Positions 26,153 through 34,149 of a stretch of 64,000 nt of DNA are shown piece by piece. The stretch lies in assembly GCA_021324045.1 (NCBI GenBank), contig JAJPJV010000028.1, positions 1 through 64,000 of the forward strand, in the 5' to 3' direction. A program made the position numbers and the translations under genes. The first letter of the stretch is position 1, and every line of letters begins with the position of its first letter. The notes under the pieces were generated by a model that saw nothing but the letters and a program-made list of their open reading frames with translations, was not told where the DNA came from and made no database searches. Source of the stretch: Actinomycetota bacterium (GTDB lineage Bacteria > Actinomycetota > Acidimicrobiia > Acidimicrobiales > RAAP-2).

Positions 26153-27007
26153 TCATGGGCTTGGGGTCGGGGAGATGCCGTAGCGGATGCCAGCAGCGGT
26201 TCCCCCGTCGACGAGAATGTCGGTGCCGGTGATGTAAGAGGCTCGATCGGAGATGAGGAAGTCCACCGCATCTGCGATCTCGATCATGGTGCCCTCCCGT
26301 CGCAACGGCGTCAGCTCCAAAAGGCGGTACTTGGCAGGCTGGGCCGCGAACTCCCGCGCACCCATGGGAGTCGCGATCAATCCCGGGGAAACGGTGAGGA
26401 TCCGCGCTCCGCGCTCCCCCCATGTCGGTGCCCGTCGCTGGCACATCTGGATCAGGGCGGCCTTCGAGAGCTGGTAGGCAAGACCAGGCGTGATCTCAGC
26501 AGCGACGGCGTCTCTCACTCGCTCGAAGAGATCGGGTGCCAACGGATCTGCGAGCGCGCCAAGGACCTCGGAAGCGATCTCACCCAGATGTGCGGCAAGC
26601 GAGGAAACGAACACCGCCGCGGTTGCGCGCCGGGCCAGTGCGAAGAACGCGTCGGCAACGAGAGCAGGACCGACGAGGTTCACCCTCAGGATCCTCTCCG
26701 CGTCGGCCATGCTCGGCGACAGCCCGACCACGTGCGCGAGGGCCCGCACCGGCCCTGCTGCATGGGCGGCCGCTGCAAGACCCTCCACGGCCGACCGATC
26801 GGTGACGTCGCACACGACGCCGAGCGCATCGTAGCCCTCGGCCCTCAGTGTCCCAACCTGGCGTTCGAGATGCCCGGCGTCGTAGTCCGCCAGCAGGACC
26901 CGATACGAGGCGCCGAGTCGGCGCGCCACCGCCATGCCCATGGCCCCTGCGCCCACGACGACAGCGAGCTCCTGGTCCGGGCGCGCATTGGTTCCCGGCT
27001 CGATCAC
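26153..27007 (-). CDS. SDR-family oxidoreductase with variant nucleotide motif
   Basis: A 284-residue SDR whose cofactor loop reads VVGAGAMGMAVARRLG rather than TGxxxGxG. It has a short insertion before the catalytic YQLSK. The active-site serine lies in FVSSLAAH. SPGLIATPMG and a C-terminal TGTDILVDGG are typical. It is the last gene of the minus-strand operon that begins at 31187, 70 bases after the TIM-barrel gene. The variant loop resembles 3-alpha-hydroxysteroid dehydrogenase-like SDRs, but no substrate is claimed. Confidence 0.82.
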   Translation of the reverse strand: MIEPGTNARPDQELAVVVGAGAMGMAVARRLGASYRVLLADYDAGHLERQVGTLRAEGYDALGVVCDVTDRSAVEGLAAAAHAAGPVRALAHVVGLSPSMADAERILRVNLVGPALVADAFFALARRATAAVFVSSLAAHLGEIASEVLGALADPLAPDLFERVRDAVAAEITPGLAYQLSKAALIQMCQRRAPTWGERGARILTVSPGLIATPMGAREFAAQPAKYRLLELTPLRREGTMIEIADAVDFLISDRASYITGTDILVDGGTAAGIRYGISPTPSP

Positions 27008-27077
27008 GTCCGCTGCTCCTCCTGCGCGAGTCCACGTCCGTCATGATCGCCACTCGAGGTCGCCGAGGAGGCCCGCC

Positions 27078-27881
27078 TCACCCCAACACCTCGGTCAAAA
27101 GGGCGTTCGCGCGCTCGACCGCTCGACGCAGCGCTGGCCCATGGCCCTCGGCCTCGATCCTTGGTCCCACCTGCTCGAGCTCGAACGCCCCGCGGTAGCC
27201 GGCATCAACAGCAGCTTCGATGAACTTGTCGATGCGGAGATCGCCGTCACCAGGTACGGCGCGTCCACCTCGAGGCGGCTCCGCTGGAGTGCCAAAGACT
27301 GCATCGGCGAACTGCACCACGGCGATGCGTTCACCCGCGCGCCTCACAGTGGCTTCGTAGTCACGCTCCATCCAGCAGTTCCCGAGATCCACAACGACGC
27401 CGATCCCACACTGCTCCGCGACATCGAGACCGTCACGAAGAGTATGGACGAAAGAGACATCGGTGCGCAGGGAGGGCTCGATTGCCAGGCGTACGCCGCG
27501 TGCCTCTGCGTACGCGATGCACGGCGCGACCGCGTCAGCTAGCGATGCGGTGAGCTCGTCGAAGGAGCGACCGTCCCGTCGGCCCGGTGTGAAATAAGTG
27601 CATCCCCCCAGCGTCGCCGCGAGGTCGACGGAACGGTTGATCGCATTTCGTGTCATGTCCCAGGTGCCCGGCGCCGACAAGTCGAAGTGCGCGGTGATCA
27701 CGGTGGTTGCAACCATCGCTCGCGCCTTCATCGTGGTGATCGCTGCTTCCCGGCCGAACGCGTCGACCTTGTTCGAGAGCAACCCCACCTGGCGAATGCC
27801 GAGCTCGTCCCAGAGCGCGAGCTCCTCGAACAAAGGCCAGGGAAAGGTGCACATCTCGCTCACCGACAGACGTGCGTGCAT
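27078..27881 (-). CDS. TIM-barrel sugar phosphate isomerase/epimerase family protein
   Basis: A 267-residue AP-endonuclease-2/xylose-isomerase-like TIM barrel. Metal-site segments are visible: RLAIEPSLR, VVVDLGNCWME, and FELEQVGP near the C-terminus. ATG 27881 overlaps the upstream hydrolase stop as TGATG. This favours it over the longer frame opening at 27926, which is not family sequence. In this operon it may isomerise or cleave a hydroxy-acid or sugar-like intermediate; that is inference only. Confidence 0.8.
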   Translation of the reverse strand: MHARLSVSEMCTFPWPLFEELALWDELGIRQVGLLSNKVDAFGREAAITTMKARAMVATTVITAHFDLSAPGTWDMTRNAINRSVDLAATLGGCTYFTPGRRDGRSFDELTASLADAVAPCIAYAEARGVRLAIEPSLRTDVSFVHTLRDGLDVAEQCGIGVVVDLGNCWMERDYEATVRRAGERIAVVQFADAVFGTPAEPPRGGRAVPGDGDLRIDKFIEAAVDAGYRGAFELEQVGPRIEAEGHGPALRRAVERANALLTEVLG

Positions 27882-29128
27882 CACGAAAGCGCGGTGTTCG
27901 TCTCGGCGATCTCTGCCTCGAGCCATCGGACTTCGCTGAAGTTCTCCCGGCCGCTGCGCTCCAGGAGCAGCTCGAGGGCATCGAGCTTCACGTGGAGGGC
28001 ATCACGGTCCGCGGGGTTCTTCGCGAGAACCACATCGAGGTAGTGGAGGGCCTCCAGGGGTCGCCCCGCACTGAGATGCCGTCGAGCGCGCTGGACGAGC
28101 GGCGCTGGCCCACCGGCGAGCTCGATGAGTTCGCCCCAGATTGCCGACGGTGGCACGTCGTAGAGCTCGGTGGTGGACTCGTAGCGAAACCAGCCGGCGT
28201 GCTCCTCCCAGATCGCCCGGACGATCCAGGGAACCTTGCCATGACCCTGGGGGATGTCGAGCGCTGGCGGCAAGCTGATCTGCCCCATCAGCATCCACAG
28301 GTCGGCGCCAGCATTCATCCCCTCGATCGTCCGATCCCGTAGGTACTCGGTGGCATCTCGGACCCGGGTGATCCGGCGGCGGATCTCGGCCGAGCCGCTG
28401 ATCGGTTCACCATGCCCGGTGATCAGAAGCTCCGGCTCGAGGGCGATGACCCGGTCCAGGGAGTGGATGAACCCGATGGCGCTTCGGATCTTGTCGCCGC
28501 GCACCGTGTAGAGATTGGGCACGTGGCCGAACAGTGGCCCCATCAGGTTGCCCGTGAACAGCGTTCGTTCCTCGGGGAGCCACACGATGAGTGAATCGGT
28601 CGTCTCCCCTCCGGGGGTCCCATACAGCTCGAAGTGGCGGCCGCCCACGCTGAAGGCGTGACGATCGAGGAACGTCGTCGTCACCACTGGCTCGGGTGGT
28701 TGGAACGAGCGGTCAACGTTGGTGATGTCGCGACCCCAAAGCTTCTCGGTCCGGCGCGAGAAGAACGGTTGGAGGCGACGCCAGTACTCGCGTACAACGG
28801 CATGATTGGCTTGCGCGATGGTCTCGACCCCCGGCGCATCGAATAGCGACCAGCCACCCACATGGTCGCTATGCCCCTGGGTGAACACGATGACTCGCAG
28901 CGGACCGGCACTCACGCGTTCGAATCGACGCTTGATCTCCGCTGCCTCCCAATGGATCCCGGTATTGACCTGCACATCACCGTCGGGTGTCGTCACGAGG
29001 TAGCAGTTCGAGATCCCCCGCGACATGAAGATGTGATCGTTGATGGGCACTGCATCCTGGGCACCTTCACCCTCGTGGACAATCAGGGCGTTGAGGGGTT
29101 GCCCGAGGGACTGGCCGGGACTCATCAC
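27881..29128 (-). CDS. Alkylsulfatase-like MBL-fold hydrolase
   Basis: A 415-residue metallo-beta-lactamase-fold enzyme of the SdsA1/BDS1-like alkylsulfatase group. The MBL domain contains TQGHSDHVGG, GTPGGETTDSLIVWLPEERTLF when joined across segments, VPNLYTVRGDKIR and ITGHGEP. The C-terminal part (YLRDRTIEGMNAG, HAGWFRYESTTEL, ELAGGPAPLVQRAR, GRPLEALHYLD) matches the alkylsulfatase dimerisation domain. The first histidine of THxHxDH is replaced by Gln, so metal binding may differ. It is coupled by overlaps to the sulfotransferase upstream and the TIM barrel downstream. Cleavage of a sulfate ester is plausible but unproven. Confidence 0.82.
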   Translation of the reverse strand: MMSPGQSLGQPLNALIVHEGEGAQDAVPINDHIFMSRGISNCYLVTTPDGDVQVNTGIHWEAAEIKRRFERVSAGPLRVIVFTQGHSDHVGGWSLFDAPGVETIAQANHAVVREYWRRLQPFFSRRTEKLWGRDITNVDRSFQPPEPVVTTTFLDRHAFSVGGRHFELYGTPGGETTDSLIVWLPEERTLFTGNLMGPLFGHVPNLYTVRGDKIRSAIGFIHSLDRVIALEPELLITGHGEPISGSAEIRRRITRVRDATEYLRDRTIEGMNAGADLWMLMGQISLPPALDIPQGHGKVPWIVRAIWEEHAGWFRYESTTELYDVPPSAIWGELIELAGGPAPLVQRARRHLSAGRPLEALHYLDVVLAKNPADRDALHVKLDALELLLERSGRENFSEVRWLEAEIAETNTALS

Positions 29129-30390
29129 GATTCCCTTCTGCGTTCGGGAGCGATCCCGAAGGCGTCGATGTAGAACGCGAACCGCTCGCGCAGCTCGTCA
29201 GCACTGAGACCGAAATCACCCTCGAGGTCGTAGATCACGCGCCCGTCCCTGCCGCGGGGGTGCGATGCCATGTACGCCTCGAGGTCCGCGAGGCACTCCT
29301 CGGTCACGGGCAGGCCGGCCTGCTCGAGCACCCGGGATGCCGCTCGGACGTCGTCGCTCACGATCTCCTCGAACATGAGCTCCACCAGCTGGGACTGAGG
29401 CACCTGGAGGCGGTCCCGCAGATAGCTTCGGAGCATCCGCTCGATCCGGTCGACCCAATAGTCGACGTGCGCATCGATGTCCAGCGCCTTCTGGCTGCTC
29501 TTGAGCGCCAGCGCGCGCATCATCAGCAATGATTGCAGCGTCGCCACCGGGTCCCGGTGGATCATGACGACGGTCGCGTCTGGATACACGTCGAGCAACG
29601 GGCCCAGCTGCTCGCTGTGTTGGTTCGACTTGAGCATCCAGCGCTGATCGCCAGGAAACTGGTGGGCGATCAGTTTCAAGACGTCGCGCATGTAGCGATA
29701 GTGCGGCGTCTGGTCGTGGCACAGGTAGTAGTCCCGGAACCCTGGGACTTGTGCCATCCACTCCCACTGATAGCTCGAGAAGTCCGGCATCTGCAGCTCG
29801 TTCTCACCGCAGGCATGGCCCGGTGAGTGCTCGTGCATCGCAGCCATGACCTCGTTGCGGCGCTGGAGCTCCCAGCGGGCTTCGGCCCTGGTCCAGCGCG
29901 GGTCAACCCCGCCAGGACCGAGGGGCTCCCCGGGCTGGGGAGCCGGCTGTGCGGCCAGGTAGACGGGAAGGTGCCGCAGCCGTCGGTCGGCTGCCAGGAG
30001 GTTCTCCAGGTGCGTGCTCCCCGATCGCGGCAGGGCGATCACGTTGATCGGACGTTCGATCGCGACCTCCAAGGAGTCGGGGTGCTCCACCCAGTAGTGC
30101 TGGATCCGGAGCCGGTTCGCCGCCGCCGAGACGCAGAACCCGACGAAGGCCTCCTTGTGGGCCTTCCACACGTTGTCGTCGGCTTCGACCTCAGCGAGGA
30201 GCATCCCGAGGCGCTCGGTGAACTCCATCGGGCCGAAGTCATCGAGCCCGGTCTGGCGGCATGCCTCCTCCAGTACACGCCCGACGCTCAGGTCAACCGG
30301 CCTGGCCTCGGCCGCTTCGAGTGCCGCGCGCTCCTCAGGACTTCGCGTGTCCCGGCGCATCCCTTCGATGCGCAGGACCCTCACGGCCAC
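29125..30390 (-). CDS. Sulfotransferase family protein
   Basis: A 421-residue predicted PAPS-dependent sulfotransferase. The 5'-phosphosulfate loop is ALPRSGSTHLENLLA and the 3'-phosphate motif is VVMIHRDPVATLQS, with KSNQHSEQL between. This bacterial group (Sulfotransfer_3) often occurs in actinobacterial lipid or steroid clusters and many members lack a proven substrate. It overlaps the SDR upstream by 10 bases and the alkylsulfatase-like gene downstream by 4 bases. Having sulfotransferase and sulfatase-like genes side by side is notable. Confidence 0.85.
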   Translation of the reverse strand: MAVRVLRIEGMRRDTRSPEERAALEAAEARPVDLSVGRVLEEACRQTGLDDFGPMEFTERLGMLLAEVEADDNVWKAHKEAFVGFCVSAAANRLRIQHYWVEHPDSLEVAIERPINVIALPRSGSTHLENLLAADRRLRHLPVYLAAQPAPQPGEPLGPGGVDPRWTRAEARWELQRRNEVMAAMHEHSPGHACGENELQMPDFSSYQWEWMAQVPGFRDYYLCHDQTPHYRYMRDVLKLIAHQFPGDQRWMLKSNQHSEQLGPLLDVYPDATVVMIHRDPVATLQSLLMMRALALKSSQKALDIDAHVDYWVDRIERMLRSYLRDRLQVPQSQLVELMFEEIVSDDVRAASRVLEQAGLPVTEECLADLEAYMASHPRGRDGRVIYDLEGDFGLSADELRERFAFYIDAFGIAPERRRES

Positions 30391-31187
30391 GGCGGGAGCC
30401 CCGAGATGTCCGTCTTGCCGGCGTTGGCCATCCAGCCGCCCTCGATGATCACGACGTCCCCGGTGTGGTACCGGGACCAGTCGCTCATGAAGTACACCCC
30501 GATCCCCTCGAAGTCCTCCGGCGTCCCCATGCGGCCCATCGGGTTGAAGCGCCGGACATGATCCACGAGCGGATGGTCCTCAGGGAGCCGCACCGACTCG
30601 CTCACCGTGTGCCCCGGGCATACTACGTTGCAGCGGATGCCGTAGCGCCCCGCCTCCACGGCAATGCCTCTCGCCATGGCCACGATGGCGCCCTTTGCCG
30701 CGTTGTAGTGCTGCATTCCAGGGCTGCCGGTCAGCGCGGAAAGGCTGGCACAGAACAAAAGCGACCCGCCGGGGTCCCCGGCGTCGTAGCGACGCTTCAT
30801 GTGCCGGGCACCCTCGCGGACGGTGAAGTAAGCGCCGTGCTGATCGATCGCGAGCAGGCTGTGCCAGGCCTCGGTGGTCATGTCGAGGAAGCTCCCGTCG
30901 TTGCGCATGACGCCCGCATTCGCGATCACTCCGTCGATGCGCCCCAGCTCCTCGACGACCTCAGCCATGCCCCGAACGACCTGGGCCTCGTCGCTGACGT
31001 CGATGCACTGTGCCAACACCCGGTGACCAAAGACCCGGAGTGCTTCAACCGCCTCGGTGTTCTTGTCGGACCGGCGTCCCCAGATCACGACATCACCGCC
31101 AGCCCGTGCGATCCCCCGAGCGAATCCCAGGCCGATGCCGGCATTGCCCCCGCTCACCACGATCACCCGGCCCGTCAAGTCAAACAC
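30381..31187 (-). CDS. SDR-family oxidoreductase, first gene of the catabolic operon
   Basis: A 268-residue classical SDR. It has VVSGGNAGIGLGFARG, VIANAGVM, the serine in FCASLSAL, YNAAKGA with the Tyr-Lys pair, VCPGHTVSESV and a C-terminal EGGWMANAG. The start is GTG 31187, with no ribosome binding site but a short distance from an AT-rich promoter region, so leaderless translation is possible. It heads the minus-strand operon 31187-26153 and faces the IclR gene across the shared inverted-repeat operator. Confidence 0.87.
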   Translation of the reverse strand: MFDLTGRVIVVSGGNAGIGLGFARGIARAGGDVVIWGRRSDKNTEAVEALRVFGHRVLAQCIDVSDEAQVVRGMAEVVEELGRIDGVIANAGVMRNDGSFLDMTTEAWHSLLAIDQHGAYFTVREGARHMKRRYDAGDPGGSLLFCASLSALTGSPGMQHYNAAKGAIVAMARGIAVEAGRYGIRCNVVCPGHTVSESVRLPEDHPLVDHVRRFNPMGRMGTPEDFEGIGVYFMSDWSRYHTGDVVIIEGGWMANAGKTDISGLPPWP

Positions 31188-31191
31188 CAGA

Positions 31192-31220
31192 TATTGCTAT
31201 CACAAAATTGCTATTGCAAT
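31192..31220. promoter_or_regulatory. Divergent SDR/IclR control region with inverted-repeat operator
   Basis: ATTGC-TATT-GCAAT (31207-31220) is an inverted repeat matching the core of the site at 24029-24046. ATTGCTAT occurs twice (31192-31199 and 31207-31214), fifteen bases apart. The 70-base region lies between the divergent SDR operon and the IclR gene, the standard position for an IclR site. Confidence 0.6.
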
Positions 31221-31258
31221 CATGCCCGGTCAGCGAGAATCCCCGGTACGGTGCAGCC

Positions 31259-32173
31259 ATGGCCCGAGCCGCCCCCGCTGCCGCGCGAGCGGCGAGCATC
31301 ATCTCCTTTTTGACCGCGCACCGAACCCGTGCGTTCACGATCAGCGAGCTCGTGCGCCACCTGGGCATGAACATCGCCTCGGCGCACGCGACCCTGGCCG
31401 TCCTCTGCGACTTCGGCTTCGTCGTGCGCGACCCGGTCCATCGCACCTACGTGCTGGGGCCGGCCCTGGCCGCGACCGGTTTCGCCACCCTCGAGCAGCA
31501 CCCGGCGATCGAAGCGGCCCTCGAGCAGGCCGAGCTGCTCGCCGACGAACTCGGCGCTGAGGTCGGAGTCACTGCCATCGCCGGGCGCGACATGGTCTTT
31601 CTCGGCCGACGCGGTCCGGAGCCGCTCGCCAACGCGATCGGTTACGCCGGTGACCGATCGCCGCTGCTTGCACCTTTCGGGGCGGTCTTCATGGCGTGGG
31701 CGGACGAGGACGCCGTGAGGGCATGGCTTCAGCGTGGAGCCGTCACCGGTCGGGCTGCAGCGCTGTACCGGCGCGTGCTCGAAGAAGTCCGCGTCCGCGG
31801 GTTCAGTGTGCCGATGCCCGCCATCGTGTCTCCGGCGGTCACCAAGGCCATCGAGCACCTGCGCGACGAACCCGGTGACGCCGGGGCGGAGCACGAGCTC
31901 ACCTCGGCACTCCAGCAGACCGACGAGATGCTGCTCCTCCTCGACCCTTTGTCCGCCACCGACGAGATCATGTTCAAGACCGTCGCCGCACCGATCTTCG
32001 ATGCGATCGGCCGGGTCTTGCTCTCGATGAGCATCACCGGACCGAACCACCCTGTCCGGGTCCAGGACGTCTTCGATCTCGGTCAGCGCCTCATGCAGTC
32101 GACCGCGATCGCCACGCGCCAGGCTCGAGGCCGCTTGCCGGGATGGGAACACGCCGACGCGGCGATGCGATGA
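31259..32173 (+). CDS. IclR-family transcriptional regulator
   Basis: A 304-residue regulator. The N-terminal winged helix contains SIISFLTAHRTRAFTISELVRHLGMNIASAHATLAVLCDFGFVVRD when joined across segments. The C-terminal IclR effector domain follows (EVGVTAIAGRDMVFLGRRG, RSPLLAPFGAVFMAW, VRVRGFSVPMPAIVSP). ATG 31259 is chosen because similarity begins there; the frame is open from 31010. It is divergent from the SDR-sulfotransferase operon and probably controls that operon and the alcohol dehydrogenase through the shared ATTGC-N4-GCAAT site. Confidence 0.87.
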   Translation: MARAAPAAARAASIISFLTAHRTRAFTISELVRHLGMNIASAHATLAVLCDFGFVVRDPVHRTYVLGPALAATGFATLEQHPAIEAALEQAELLADELGAEVGVTAIAGRDMVFLGRRGPEPLANAIGYAGDRSPLLAPFGAVFMAWADEDAVRAWLQRGAVTGRAAALYRRVLEEVRVRGFSVPMPAIVSPAVTKAIEHLRDEPGDAGAEHELTSALQQTDEMLLLLDPLSATDEIMFKTVAAPIFDAIGRVLLSMSITGPNHPVRVQDVFDLGQRLMQSTAIATRQARGRLPGWEHADAAMR

Positions 32174-32367
32174 CGAGCGCCGGCACCCGCCGGCCGCGCC
32201 GATGCGGGTCGACATCGCTGGCCCAGTCTCTGGGGTCACGCATTCGAACCGCCCGAACTGCATGGCTCCCCATCCGCTTCCGATGCGCTCGCGGTGGGCA
32301 GGACACCGAGATCGTGAGCAAATCGGTCGTGTTACGCTCGGGAGCGCGCGAGAGATGAGGAGGAGAC

Positions 32368-33849
32368 ATGACGACGGAAACCACCCTCCACCACGAGACT
32401 CGGATGCTCATCGACGGACAGCTGACCGAGGCTGCGTCGGGCAAGACCTTCGAGAACATCAACCCGGCAACCGAAGAAGTCCTGGGCGTGGTCGCCGACG
32501 GGTCCGCGGTCGACATGCAGCGCGCGATCGATGCTGCGCGCCGAGCCTTCGACGAGACTGACTGGTCGACCAACCGCGCCCTCCGGAAGCGCTGTCTCGA
32601 ACAGTTCCAAGAGGCCCTGGAGTCCGAGCGGGAGGCACTCCGGGAAGAGCTCATCTTGGAGGTCGGGTGCCCACGCATGACGACCCACGGCCCTCAGCTC
32701 GATGGACCCCTCGACTGGGCGCTGCGGTACCCGACGAAGCTCATCGACGAGTTCGCCTGGGAGGTCGACCTTCCCGACGCGCCAGGCCAGATGGGCGAGC
32801 TCAACTCACGCCAGATCTGGAAGGAGCCGGTGGGGGTGGTCGGTGCCATCGTGCCGTGGAACTTCCCCATCGAGGTGACGCTCAACAAGCTCGGCCAAGC
32901 TCTGGCCACCGGCAACACCGTCGTCCTCAAACCAGCACCCGACACACCGTTCAACGCCACTCGCCTCGGTCGCCTGGCGGTCGAGAAGACCGACATGCCG
33001 CCAGGAGTGTTCAACGTCGTCACCGCGTCGGACCACCTCGTCGGTGAGGAGCTCACCCTCTCGCCAAAGGTCGACCTCATCTCCTTCACGGGGTCCACCG
33101 CGGTCGGCAAGCGCATCTACGAGAAGGGGGCGGCCACGATGAAGCGGCTGTTCCTCGAACTGGGGGGCAAGTCCGCGACCATCGTCCTTGAGGACGCCGA
33201 CTTCTCCACGGCGCTGCTCGCCGGAATGGGGGTCTGCTTCCACGCAGGCCAGGGCTGCGCCATCCAGACGCGCATGCTGCTCCCACGCTCGCGCTACGAC
33301 GAGGGAGTCGAGATCCTCAAGGCCAACCTTTCCGCCGCCCCCTATGGAGACCCCCAGCGCCCCGACGTCATGATGGGACCGCTGATCTCTGCCAAGCAGC
33401 GGGATCGGGTCATGGGCTACATCGAGGCTGGCGTGTCCGAAGGAGCTACCCTGGCCCTCGGTGGAGGTCGCCCCAAGCACCTCCCGAAGGGCTTCTACGT
33501 CGAGCCCACCCTGTTCACGAACGTCGACAACTCCATGAAGATCGCCCAAGAGGAGATCTTCGGCCCCGTGCTCGTCGTCATCCCCTTCGAGGACGACGAC
33601 GACGCCGTCCGGATCGCCAACGACAGCATCTATGGCCTTGCTGGAGGCGTCTACTCGGGATCGCTCGAGCGTGCGAAAGCGATCGCTCGACGGATCCGCA
33701 CCGGCGTGATGAGCATCAACGGCGGCGCCCCCCATGGGCCTGACATCCCCTTCGGTGGGTACAAGTACAGCGGCATCGGCCGGCAGAACGGACTGGCTGG
33801 TTTTGAGCAGTACCTCGAGGTGAAGTCCGTCGCCTGGCCAAAGCCTTGA
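32368..33849 (+). CDS. NAD(P)-dependent aldehyde dehydrogenase
   Basis: A 493-residue ALDH-superfamily enzyme. It has IVPWNFPIEVTLNKLGQALATGN, KPAPDTPFNA, FTGSTAVGKRIYE, the catalytic Glu in LELGGKSA and the catalytic Cys in HAGQGCAIQTR. A strong GAGGAGGAG ribosome binding site precedes ATG 32368. It follows the IclR gene on the same strand, so it could oxidise the aldehyde made by the cluster's alcohol dehydrogenase. No copy of the ATTGC operator was seen upstream. Confidence 0.93.
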   Translation: MTTETTLHHETRMLIDGQLTEAASGKTFENINPATEEVLGVVADGSAVDMQRAIDAARRAFDETDWSTNRALRKRCLEQFQEALESEREALREELILEVGCPRMTTHGPQLDGPLDWALRYPTKLIDEFAWEVDLPDAPGQMGELNSRQIWKEPVGVVGAIVPWNFPIEVTLNKLGQALATGNTVVLKPAPDTPFNATRLGRLAVEKTDMPPGVFNVVTASDHLVGEELTLSPKVDLISFTGSTAVGKRIYEKGAATMKRLFLELGGKSATIVLEDADFSTALLAGMGVCFHAGQGCAIQTRMLLPRSRYDEGVEILKANLSAAPYGDPQRPDVMMGPLISAKQRDRVMGYIEAGVSEGATLALGGGRPKHLPKGFYVEPTLFTNVDNSMKIAQEEIFGPVLVVIPFEDDDDAVRIANDSIYGLAGGVYSGSLERAKAIARRIRTGVMSINGGAPHGPDIPFGGYKYSGIGRQNGLAGFEQYLEVKSVAWPKP

Positions 33850-34149
33850 GGCCACCGAGGGCGTCATCACTCCGGACGGCAGCGACCAAAACCTGAACCG
33901 CAGTGCCCGTGAGGAAGCGCCTGCAGGCAGGTTCAGGAGCATCAGGTCGAGGGCCATCGTGGCTCCTGGCACCTGGAGCTCCTCAGGCACGCCGTGGTGC
34001 TTGGTCTCGTGTCGTGCGCTCGGGTCATCGTGCCCGCGCGCCGCAGTCAGGACCAGGGCAACGATGAAGCCCCGGTGAGCCCGCTCTGCATCGGGGAGCG
34101 GTCAGCGCGCGTGCGGACCCCTCAACGTCTTCACGACTGGGATTGATCG
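33850..34149. other. Intergenic region before glutamate decarboxylase
   Basis: Three hundred bases with no recognisable gene or RNA. CCTGAAC and GTTCAGG flank a short GC-rich segment near 33893-33937, a possible weak hairpin. No clear promoter pair. Confidence 0.3.
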
